Shown here one piece after another: positions 46,809 to 55,905 of a stretch of 64,000 nucleotides of DNA. The translations under genes were made by a program, and so were the position numbers. The notes beneath the pieces were generated by a model. The model was not told the DNA's origin. It did no database searches and worked only from the letters and a program-made list of their open reading frames with translations. Origin of the DNA: Bradyrhizobium sp. PSBB068 (GTDB lineage: Bacteria > Pseudomonadota > Alphaproteobacteria > Rhizobiales > Xanthobacteraceae); the NCBI GenBank assembly GCA_016839165.1, contig CP069300.1:6396001-6460000 (forward strand), given 5' to 3'. The first letter of the stretch is position 1. Each line of letters opens with the position of its first letter.

Positions 46809-46826
46809 AATACGTACGTACGTATT
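46809..46826. promoter_or_regulatory. Perfect 18-bp palindrome, probable TetR operator
   Basis: AATACGTACGTACGTATT is its own reverse complement. It touches the tetR translation start, where a bound dimer pair would block transcription. Confidence 0.75.
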
Positions 46827-46905
46827 GTTGTCAAGCACAAAGATGGATGCGGCGTGCGCCCCGCTTGGCGACACCGCTCAGGCGCGATGGATCAAGGGTT
46901 TGGGG

Positions 46906-47202
46906 TCAGCTCGCGGGCTTGCTGCGCGAGACCACCCAGTCGCGCAACCAGGAGCCGATCGCGCAGCCGACGAGGTAGAGCGCGAACATCATCAGGAAGA
47001 GATCGAGCCAATAGCCGAAGCGGCCGGGCACGACCCGCGCGAACGATGCCGCCACCAGCGCGGCGGCGAGCAGCGCGAGCCAGCGCATCCAGAGCTTCGA
47101 GACGCCCTGCGCCCGATGCACTACCGCGATCCAGCCCATGCAGAAGCCGAGCAGCGCAGCGCCGAGCAGCCAACCCCAGACGAATGTCGCGAGCACGGTC
47201 AT
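46906..47202 (-). CDS. Small hypothetical membrane protein
   Basis: Product of 98 residues with three hydrophobic helices (TFVWGWLLGAALLGFCMGWIAVV; LWMRWLALLAAALVAASFARVV; YWLDLFLMMFALYLVGCAIGSWL). No family is recognised. It starts two bases after the stop of the OmpA-like gene and shares its strand, so the two are almost surely co-transcribed and may act together at the envelope. Confidence 0.75.
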   Translation of the reverse strand: MTVLATFVWGWLLGAALLGFCMGWIAVVHRAQGVSKLWMRWLALLAAALVAASFARVVPGRFGYWLDLFLMMFALYLVGCAIGSWLRDWVVSRSKPAS

Positions 47203-47204
47203 CG

Positions 47205-48599
47205 CTACTTCACCACGAATTCGATGCGGCGGTTCTGCGCCTTGCCATCTTCACTCTCGTTGCCGGCGAGCGGTTGCGTGCTGCCATAGCCGATCGGCGT
47301 GAAGCGGTTGGCCGGCAGTCCGGCGCGCACCAGGTAATCCACCACGGCCTGTGCACGGCGTTCCGACAGCGCCTGGTTGGCCGCCTCCTCGCCGTCGCTG
47401 TCGGTGTGGCCGGCAACCTCTATCGTCGCGTTGGGGCAGCGCATCGCGGTCTCGATCAGGCGGTCGAGCAGGCCGGCCGAGTCAGGAACGATGTCGGCCT
47501 TGCCCGACTCGAAGCGGATCTTTCCCTTCGACAGGGTCTCGGAAAACAGCTGCTGGCACACGGTGGGATCGACCGGCGCCGCCGCCGGCTTGACCGTGAC
47601 CTCGGCCTTGTACTGCCAGCCCTGCGGAAAATCCTTGCCGAGCCCTTCGCGGATCTGGCCCGCTGCGGCGTCGTAGAGCGCATCGCCCGACAGCTTCACC
47701 TCGCGATCCGACACCACGAGCGTTCCGGTCGACAGCCGCGACAGCGCACCGAGTGCGGGCACCACCGCAGCCGCAAACCCTGACGGCGCGCCAATGCTGG
47801 CCTTGAGATTGTCGACCACCTTCTCGCTGAAGAACTTGCGGCCGGCGGCGGCGACCAGCGCGGCATGCACGTTGTTGTCGGGCACGTAGCCGGTCAGCGT
47901 CAGCGTCACCGCGACCGGATCCTTGTAGGCCTGGAACACATAGGGCGGCGCCTTGATGTCATTGGCCGCGATCGAATAGCCGTCCGGCAGGTTCCTCAGC
48001 GCCGCCGCGATCGCTTCGCGTCCGCCGAGCTCGCGCGCCATGCCGGCAAGCGCGACCTTGTTGTCGGTCAGCGTGATCTTGCCTTCCTTCAGCTTGCCGA
48101 TCTGGTCGAGCAGCAACAGCGCCGCCGGATCGAATCGCTGTGGCGCGCCGCGGGCGAGCGCCATCTGATCGACCACCTCGACACCGCCGAGACCGGCCTT
48201 CGCGGCCTCCGTCAGCTTGCTCTTGCTCGACGGCAGCGGCGCATTGCCGCCAAGCGTGACGCGCACCACGTCGCGTTCCGCCGACCACACATAGGGCTTG
48301 GCCTCGGGAACAAGGCGGGTCTCGTCGTTGACCAGCCGCACGCCCGGCACGGCTTCGACCGATGCCACCGCGCTGAGGCGGCCGTCTTCGGAGAAGGCAT
48401 TGGCCGCAAACGTGACGTCGCGGCCATCGACGCTGATGCGGCGCTTGTCGAGGACGGTGTCCTTCAACGCGGCATTCGAGCGCGCGGCAAGATCGGCTTC
48501 AACTGTCGCCGTTGAGGTCCAGGCAGCGATACCCCACAGGACGACCAGCGGAATCACCCCCGGCCACCACTTGCTACTCCACTTGAAAAGTCCGTGCAT
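47205..48599 (-). CDS. OmpA-family protein with BON-like repeats
   Basis: Envelope protein of 464 residues. One N-terminal membrane anchor (WWPGVIPLVVLWGIAAWTSTATV), then repeated BON-like segments (RRISVDGRDVTFAANAFSEDGRLSAVASVEAVPGVRLV; VALTLTLTGYVP-type region; TGTLVVSDREVKLSGDAL), and a C-terminal peptidoglycan-binding OmpA domain (FESGKADIVPDSAGLLDRLIETAMRCPNATIEVAGHTDSDG, QALSERRAQAVVDYLVRAGLPANRFTPIGYGSTQP). The layout resembles mycobacterial ArfA: anchor, BON, OmpA. It is coupled to a small membrane protein downstream. Function is not known. Confidence 0.88.
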   Translation of the reverse strand: MHGLFKWSSKWWPGVIPLVVLWGIAAWTSTATVEADLAARSNAALKDTVLDKRRISVDGRDVTFAANAFSEDGRLSAVASVEAVPGVRLVNDETRLVPEAKPYVWSAERDVVRVTLGGNAPLPSSKSKLTEAAKAGLGGVEVVDQMALARGAPQRFDPAALLLLDQIGKLKEGKITLTDNKVALAGMARELGGREAIAAALRNLPDGYSIAANDIKAPPYVFQAYKDPVAVTLTLTGYVPDNNVHAALVAAAGRKFFSEKVVDNLKASIGAPSGFAAAVVPALGALSRLSTGTLVVSDREVKLSGDALYDAAAGQIREGLGKDFPQGWQYKAEVTVKPAAAPVDPTVCQQLFSETLSKGKIRFESGKADIVPDSAGLLDRLIETAMRCPNATIEVAGHTDSDGEEAANQALSERRAQAVVDYLVRAGLPANRFTPIGYGSTQPLAGNESEDGKAQNRRIEFVVK

Positions 48600-48768
48600 T
48601 CAGCGTCCTGCGGGTCGGGAACCAGAGAGAAAACAAACCCTTGGCTGACTGTCAAACCCCAAATCCGGAACCAAGGCGGGGCACCATGTCGGATATCGGG
48701 ATAACAGTTTCTTCAGTGGTCTTTCGCTAAGTTTGCGGCGGAATGCAAATCGGCCGGCCCGTGCCCTC

Positions 48769-49827
48769 ATGAAACAACTCCGCAACACCGTGATCCGAGC
48801 CGGGATGGAGGCGTTGTATTTTTCGGGTGCGCATATCCTGCTGCGGCCGATTTTCGCGGGCGTCGGCGCCATCTTCATGCTGCATCATGTCCGCCCGCGG
48901 CGTGCCGACGCGTTCCAGCCCAACCATCATCTCGAGGTCACGCCGGACTTCCTGCGCGCGATGCTGACGCATCTGCGCGCGCTCGACGTCGACGTCGTCA
49001 GCATGGATGAGGCGCATCGCCGCCTCACCGAACGGAATTTCGCGCGGCGCTTCGCCTGCTTCACCTGCGACGACGGCTATCGCGACAACCGCGATTTCGC
49101 GCTGCCTGTCATGCGCCAGTTCGGCGCGCCGTTCACGGTGTTTGTCGCGAGCGATTTCGCCGAGGGCTGCGGCAAATTGTGGTGGATCGCACTGGAGCGG
49201 GTGATCGCGGCGGCATCGGCGATCGAGGTGCCGATCGACGGCGCGATGACCCGGCTCGACACCGCGACGCCGCAGGCCAAGCGGGCCGCGTTCGGCCGCA
49301 TGCATGACTGGCTGCGCTCGCTGCCGGGCGAGACGGAGATGCAGGACGCGATCTCGGCGCTGTGCGCCCGCCACGGCGTCGACGAGGCGGGCATCGCGCG
49401 CGAGCTCTGCATGTCCTGGGACGAGCTGCGCGGCTTTGCCGCCGATCCGCTGGTCACGATCGGCGCCCACACCATCAGCCATTGCAACCTCGCCAAGCAG
49501 AGCGAGACCATCGCATCGTTCGAGCTTGCGACCAGCCGGGCGCGGATCGAGGAAGCATTGCAGCGGCAAGTCGCACATCTCGCCTATCCCTATGGCGACC
49601 GGATCGCCGCCGGGCCGCGCGAATTCGCGCTCGCCAAATCGATCGGCTTCCGGACCGCGGTGACGACCCGGCCGGGCATGCTGTTTCCCGAAAGCGCCGA
49701 CCATCTGACCGCCTTGCAGCGGGTCTCGCTGAACGGCAATTACCAGGACGCGCGGCTGTTGCCGGTGCTCACCTCGGGCGCTGCCACCGCGGTATGGAAT
49801 GGTTTTCGCCGGATCGATGCGGCGTAG
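48769..49827 (+). CDS. Polysaccharide deacetylase family protein
   Basis: NodB-fold carbohydrate esterase family 4 protein of 352 residues. First motif FTCDDGYRDNRDFALPVMRQFGAPFTVFV with the catalytic Asp-Asp; a metal-binding pair in IGAHTISHCNLAK, and AYPYGDRIAAG as motif 3. No signal peptide is clear; the N-terminus may be cytoplasmic or anchored (HILLRPIFAGVGAIFMLHH is the domain start). Likely acts on cell-surface polysaccharide or a glycan precursor. Isolated gene. Confidence 0.9.
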   Translation: MKQLRNTVIRAGMEALYFSGAHILLRPIFAGVGAIFMLHHVRPRRADAFQPNHHLEVTPDFLRAMLTHLRALDVDVVSMDEAHRRLTERNFARRFACFTCDDGYRDNRDFALPVMRQFGAPFTVFVASDFAEGCGKLWWIALERVIAAASAIEVPIDGAMTRLDTATPQAKRAAFGRMHDWLRSLPGETEMQDAISALCARHGVDEAGIARELCMSWDELRGFAADPLVTIGAHTISHCNLAKQSETIASFELATSRARIEEALQRQVAHLAYPYGDRIAAGPREFALAKSIGFRTAVTTRPGMLFPESADHLTALQRVSLNGNYQDARLLPVLTSGAATAVWNGFRRIDAA

Positions 49828-49920
49828 AGCCTGCACATGTAGCCCGGCTACAGACGCTCTCCTTCCTTGACTCGATCCCCGGCCGCGCCCAGAACCACTG
49901 GCAACGCAATGGAGGAACGC

Positions 49921-50721
49921 ATGTTCAAGGATCTGTTTTCACTGAAGGGCCGCGTCGCGCTGGTGACCGGAGGATCGCGCGGCATCGGCAAGATGATAGC
50001 GGCCGGCTTCCTGGCGCAGGGCGCCGCCAGGGTCTACATCACCGCGCGCAAGGCAGGTCCCTGCGAGGCCACCGCCCAGGAGCTCACAGCCGCCTATGAC
50101 GGCGAATGCATCGCGCTGCCGATCGATATCTCGACGGTCGAAGGCTGCGACAAGCTCGCCGGCGAGATCATCAAGCGCGAGCCGAAGCTCGACATCCTGG
50201 TCAACAATGCCGGCGCGGCCTGGGGCGCGGACTTCGACGAATTCCCGGAGAGCGGCTGGGACAAGGTGATGAACCTCAACGTCAAGTCGATCTTCTTCCT
50301 GACCAAGGCGCTGGCCAAGCCGCTGCGCGCGGCAGCGACGCACGACAAGCCCGGCAAGGTGATCAACATCGCCTCGATCGACGGCATCTTCGTCAACCCG
50401 ATGGAGACCTACTCGTATGCCGCGAGCAAAGCCGCGGTGATCCACCTGACGCGCCGGATGGCAACGCGGCTGATCAAGGACAACATCAACGTCACCGCGA
50501 TCGCGCCGGGCGCCTTCAAGTCGGACATGAACCGCGCCGCGCGCGACCATGCCGACGAGGTCGCGCAGCGCGTCCCGTCGCGGCGGGTCGGCAGCGACGA
50601 GGATATGGCGGGCACCGCGATCTATCTCGCCTCCCGCGCCGGCGACTATGTGGTCGGCAACACCATCGCGGTCGATGGCGGCGTGGTCTACGCGACCGCC
50701 GGACTGGAGATCGCGGGGTAG
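49921..50721 (+). CDS. SDR family oxidoreductase
   Basis: NAD(P)-dependent short-chain dehydrogenase of 266 residues. Cofactor motif VTGGSRGIGKMIAAGF, NNAG at LDILVNNAGAAWG, catalytic Ser in INIASIDGIF and YxxxK as YSYAASKAAVIHL. The ATG at 49921 is selected because GGAGG precedes it by five bases; an upstream in-frame ATG at 49909 overlaps that site. Resembles the RhlG/3-ketoacyl reductase group; the substrate is unknown. Confidence 0.92.
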   Translation: MFKDLFSLKGRVALVTGGSRGIGKMIAAGFLAQGAARVYITARKAGPCEATAQELTAAYDGECIALPIDISTVEGCDKLAGEIIKREPKLDILVNNAGAAWGADFDEFPESGWDKVMNLNVKSIFFLTKALAKPLRAAATHDKPGKVINIASIDGIFVNPMETYSYAASKAAVIHLTRRMATRLIKDNINVTAIAPGAFKSDMNRAARDHADEVAQRVPSRRVGSDEDMAGTAIYLASRAGDYVVGNTIAVDGGVVYATAGLEIAG

Positions 50722-50899
50722 CAGCCGCGGCTCTCACAAGCATCAGGCATTCCCGCGCCGGTCAGCGGGACGGTGATAAGGGGCGCCTCGCTGGTAGCGT
50801 GGCGCCCTTCTTTGATCATGCGGGGCAATGGACCCGCCGAGAGGCGGGGCCGAATTAGCCGCCGTGCTCAGCTCTGGCCACAGGTTGTGACACCTCTGG

Positions 50900-50916
50900 C
50901 ATTTGTCATTCAAATG
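50900..50916. promoter_or_regulatory. Candidate toxin-antitoxin operator
   Basis: Inverted repeat CATTTG-TCATT-CAAATG, 34 bp before the antitoxin ATG and within its likely promoter, where RelB-type antitoxins autoregulate. Confidence 0.45.
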
Positions 50917-50949
50917 CATTACATTGACTGCAAACAAGGAGGGGGCGCT

Positions 50950-51258
50950 ATGGCGTCGAATGCCCTGATCCAAACCCGCATTGATGCGGGCGTAAAGGAA
51001 AAGGCCACTGCGGTTCTAGAGAACATGGGCCTCACGGTGTCCGACGCCGTGCGGATCCTGCTGACGCGGACGGCCAATGAAGGCATGCTTCCACTGGAAC
51101 TCGTAAGCAGCAGCCACGCTTACGACGGCTGGTTTCGCGAGAAGGTGCGCCAGGCCCTGGCGGATACCCGGCCCAGCCTCGATGATTCCGAAGTTGAAAC
51201 GCATTTCGCGCAACGTCGTGCCGCCGCGCTTCGAAAAGCGGCGGAGCGCAAGCGGTGA
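50950..51258 (+). CDS. RelB/DinJ family antitoxin
   Basis: Antitoxin of 102 residues. The N-terminal ribbon-helix-helix TRIDAGVKEKATAVLENMGLTVSDAVRILLTRTANEGMLPLEL is characteristic of DinJ/RelB. The C-terminal tail is acidic then basic and would wrap around the toxin. A strong AAGGAGGGGG lies just upstream of the ATG. It overlaps the toxin gene by four bases. A longer frame to 50773 lacks antitoxin character. Confidence 0.9.
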   Translation: MASNALIQTRIDAGVKEKATAVLENMGLTVSDAVRILLTRTANEGMLPLELVSSSHAYDGWFREKVRQALADTRPSLDDSEVETHFAQRRAAALRKAAERKR

Positions 51259-51551
51259 AACTCGTCTGGTCGCGCTTCGCATTGTCCGATCGCGACGATA
51301 TTTTCAGTTACATCGAAGCCGAGAACCCACTTGCCGCGGTTCATGTTGACGAGCGGATTGCCGATGCCGCGCGGCGCCTGCTCGACTTTCCTGACAGTGG
51401 TCGGTCCGGGCGCGTCGCAGGCACGCGCGAGCTGGTCATCCCGCGCACACCTTATGTCGCGGCGTACCTTGTCGACAGTGAGACTGTTCGCATCTTGCGC
51501 GTGCTCCACGGCGCGCAGATGTGGCCCGACGAACTTGCAAATGACGATTGA
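51255..51551 (+). CDS. RelE/ParE family toxin
   Basis: Toxin of 98 residues of the RelE/ParE fold. Conserved ends: WSRFALSDRDDIFSYIEAENPLAAVHVDERIADAARRLLDFPDSGRSGRVAGTRELVI and the C-terminal YVAAYLVDSETVRILRVLHGAQMWP. RelE members cleave mRNA on the ribosome, ParE members poison gyrase; the sequence does not decide. Overlaps the antitoxin by four bases, the typical translational coupling. It converges on boxB. Confidence 0.9.
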   Translation: MKLVWSRFALSDRDDIFSYIEAENPLAAVHVDERIADAARRLLDFPDSGRSGRVAGTRELVIPRTPYVAAYLVDSETVRILRVLHGAQMWPDELANDD

Positions 51552-51577
51552 GGCCGGCTTCATACCGGCATCTGGCC

Positions 51578-51623
51578 GAAAAAGAAAAGGGGCGAGCCAG
51601 GACCTTGTTCGGCTCACCCCTTT
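51578..51623. terminator. Terminator between the toxin gene and boxB
   Basis: Arms AAAGGGGCGAGCC and GGCTCACCCCTTT with one mismatch. On the minus strand it is followed by CTTTTTCGG, so it should end the boxB transcript; it may work in both directions. Confidence 0.75.
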
Positions 51624-51653
51624 CCGCCCCTCCGGGAGGAGAGGAGCTGAAGA

Positions 51654-53105
<1,452 letters not shown>

Positions 53106-53117
53106 GGCCGTGCTCCC

Positions 53118-54783
53118 TTAAACTCGCGTCATGTCGAATTGCGCCTTCTGGCCGGTGCCGTAGCGGCGCAGCGCGCCGTCTTCGCCGACTGCGTTGGGCC
53201 GCGGTGAGGCGCGAGAAGATCTTCGATTCCATGGTCTCGGGACCGACGAAGCGCAGATTGGCTTCCATGCCGGTGAGGCCGTCGGGCGAGAACGAGGTGC
53301 GTTCCTCGAAGAACACGCGGACCTCGTCATCCCAATCGATATCGTCGAGCGCGAAGGTGACGAGGCCGAGCTCCTCGGCCTCCTCGGCGTCGAGCGCCTT
53401 GCCGATCGCGGCCTGCGCGCGCTCCAGGTCCATTGGGTCGGCCTGGAAGCGCGATTGCAAGCGCGTCAGGCCGTGGCTCATCGGATAGGGCCCGAAATTC
53501 ATCGCGGTCAGCTCGATCGCCGGCGGCGGACGGTTGTCGCCCTGCTTCTGGCCGATCAGCATGTAGGAGCGGTCGGCGGCGAACACGAGCTCGGCGAGCG
53601 TACCGACGAAGCAGGAGCCGGGCTCTACCAGCGTCACCAGCGTGCGCGAGGTGACGTCGATGCGCTTGAGCACGCGCTTCCAGTAATGCCTGATCTCGTT
53701 GACCAGCCAATGCGCCTTGTTGGCCTCCAGGAACGCGTCATGGGACACGACGTTGGCGCGGTCGCCATGGCTCTTGAACACCAGCATCGCGATACCGAGC
53801 TCATTGATGCGCAGATGCAGGATCGCGTCGTCGAGCTCGCGGGCGACCTGCAGCGGCCAGAACGCAGCGCCCTGCCCGACCATGCCGTCGATGTCGGCGG
53901 GAGCCGCAGCCTCCGGCGCCTTGATCGAGATGGTGGCGATGCGCGCGGCGCGATCGATGTCGACGCTGACGAAGCCGTAGAGGATCGCGCTGTCGTCGAT
54001 GGTGCGCTCCAACGGCGTCAGCGCTAGGCCCTTGCCCGCTCCGTTGCGCTTCGACTTCGCGGCGAATTCCTTGACGCGCTCGGCGAGCTTGCCCTCGAGC
54101 TTGGAGTTCGGCGCGATCTCGTCGACCAGCCGCCATTGCACCGCGCGCTTGCCCTTGATGCCTTCCTCGATGGTGCAGAAGAAATCGGCGTGGTCGCGGC
54201 GCACCTTGCGCTTGTCGACGACGCGGGTGAGGCCGCCGGTGCCCGGCAGCACCGCGAGCAGCGGCACTTCCGGCAGCGCGACCGCGGCGGCGCCGTCGTC
54301 GGCCATCATGATGTGATCGGTCGCGAGCGCCAGCTCATAGCCGCCGCCGGCTGCGGTGCCGTTGACGACGGTGATGAAGCTCTGGCCGGAATTCTCGCTG
54401 GAATCTTCCAGGCCGTTGCGGGTCTCGTTGGTGAACTTGCAGAAGTTGACCTTGTGGGCGTGGGTCGAGCCCGCCAGCATGCGGATGTTGGCACCGGCGC
54501 AGAACACGCGGTTCTTGCCCGAGCGCATCACCACGACCTTGACCTCGGGATGCTCGAAGCGCAGTCGCTGCACGGCATCCGCCAGCTCGATGTCGACACC
54601 GAGATCGTAGGAATTGAGCTTGAGCTGATAGCCCTCGAACAGGCCGGCGTTCTCGTCGACGTCCATGGTCAGCGTCGCGACGTCGCCCGCGACGTCGAGC
54701 TTCCAGTGCCGGTAGCGCGACGGCTCGGTCTGGAAGTCGATGTACTTCGCCCCGCCTGCAAGGACGCGATCGTCACCAGCCAT
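53118..54783 (-). pseudogene. boxC: boxC, 2,3-epoxybenzoyl-CoA dihydrolase, frameshifted near the 3' end
   Basis: Crotonase-type ring-opening enzyme that hydrolyses 2,3-epoxybenzoyl-CoA to a linear product. Starts MAGDDRVLAGGAKYIDFQTEPSRYRHWKL and shows CAGANIRMLAGS and VNGTAAGGGYELALA (oxyanion-hole regions). The frame is normal to KIFSRLTA at about 53204. The usual ending RPNAVGEDGALRRYGTGQKAQFDMTRV follows in a different frame and stops at 53118. About seven residues (family WQNWIFQ) are missing there. In the starting frame translation runs on through boxB to 52777, giving a false 668-residue product. Deletion, decay or a sequencing error are the options. Confidence 0.85.
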
Positions 54784-54830
54784 GGGCCACCCTTACCTGT
54801 TGTTCGTTGCGATGGTTCGTCTTGCCTTCA

Positions 54831-54844
54831 TGCACAATAATGCA
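54831..54844. promoter_or_regulatory. BoxR-type operator upstream of boxC
   Basis: TGCACAATAATGCA has the form TGCA-N6-TGCA described for BoxR binding sites, as I recall. It is about 48 bp before the boxC start. A partial second site (TGCATTTTGTTTCA, 54881-54894) lies 50 bp further upstream. Confidence 0.75.
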
Positions 54845-54945
54845 TGTTTTTGACCTAGTCCAGTTCAAACCGCAAAAACATGCATTTTGTTTCATGTTTG
54901 GGAAAATCACTTGCTGGGCCAATGGCCTAACACCGGCAGGAAATG

Positions 54946-55755
54946 TCAGGCCGCCAGCGCCGGGTCGTCGCGCAGCGCCGCCTTGGCGAATTCGGTGACC
55001 GCGTCCAGCGTCACCGCCGGCGCCTCGCGATGCGGCGAGTGACCGGCACCTGCGATCGCTGTGACATCGACCGGGCAGTAGCACTCGGCCTCGGCGATCT
55101 CGACCTGGCGCATCGTGCCGTATTGATCGTCCGCACCCTGCACGATCAGCACGGGCACGCGGATATAGGCGAGATAGTCGGAGATATCCCAATCGCGGAA
55201 TGCCGGATCGAGCCAGGCGCCGTTCCAGCCGTAGAAGGCGTTGTCGACATCCTTGTGCCAGCGCGCCAGCTTCTCCTTCAGATTGGTGGTCTCGTATGCG
55301 GTCTTGATCTCGGCGATCGACTTGACCGAGATGTCCTCGACGATGAAGTGCGGCGCGAGCAGCGCGAGGCCTTGCAGGCGATGATCCTGGTGCGCGCCGG
55401 CATAGATCGCCGCGATCGACGCACCGTCGGAATGTCCGAGCAGCAGGCCACGTTGGAAGCCGATCCGATTCAGCAGCTGCGGCAGCACGTCGAGCGCCTC
55501 GCGATGCATGTAGTCGACCGGGCGCGGCAGCTTCGCCGGCGACGACGCGCCATAACCCGCGCGCGAATAGGCGAACACGCCGGCGCCGGTCGCAGCTCGC
55601 AGCTTCTCGGGGAAGTCGCCCCACAGGCCGACGCAGCCGAGGCCTTCATGCAGCATCACGATGGTCGGCGCTGACTCGGGTGACGGACCGATCATGCGGT
55701 ATTCGAGATCGGCGCCGTCGATGGTGAGGAAGCCTGATGGATTCAAGTTTGTCAT
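54946..55755 (-). CDS. Alpha/beta-fold hydrolase of the box cluster
   Basis: Hydrolase of 269 residues. Oxyanion segment TIVMLHEGLGCVGLWGDFPEKL, nucleophile elbow GLLLGHSDGASIAAIYA (GHSDG, Ser), acid Asp in VQGADDQYGT and His in IAGAGHSPHREAP. Hydrolases of this type are regular members of box clusters, where they may cleave a CoA ester or lactone side product; the substrate is unproven. It lies between the benzoate-CoA ligase and boxC on the same strand, separated from the ligase by a family A repeat. Confidence 0.9.
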   Translation of the reverse strand: MTNLNPSGFLTIDGADLEYRMIGPSPESAPTIVMLHEGLGCVGLWGDFPEKLRAATGAGVFAYSRAGYGASSPAKLPRPVDYMHREALDVLPQLLNRIGFQRGLLLGHSDGASIAAIYAGAHQDHRLQGLALLAPHFIVEDISVKSIAEIKTAYETTNLKEKLARWHKDVDNAFYGWNGAWLDPAFRDWDISDYLAYIRVPVLIVQGADDQYGTMRQVEIAEAECYCPVDVTAIAGAGHSPHREAPAVTLDAVTEFAKAALRDDPALAA

Positions 55756-55774
55756 GATGGGGCCTTCCTCAATC

Positions 55775-55895
55775 GTCGTCCCGGCGAAGGCCGGGACCCA
55801 TAACCACAGGCTTCAGTTGTTGCGCAAAAGCCGTCGAACTGCATCTCTCAAAACAATCGCCGCGGCGTATGGGTCCCGGCCGTCGCCGGGATGAC
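55775..55895. repeat. Composite palindrome, family A, copy 6
   Basis: Left arm GTCGTCCCGGCGAAGGCC; right arm GGCCGTCGCCGGGATGAC with two changes. 121 bp, inside the box operon between the ligase and the hydrolase. Confidence 0.8.
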
Positions 55896-55905
55896 ATGTG
55901 GAGAG

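Noticed and set aside
50924..50929. TTGACT as the -35 box of the toxin-antitoxin operon
   Set aside because: It is only about 20 bp before the antitoxin ATG, leaving no room for a -10 box and leader.
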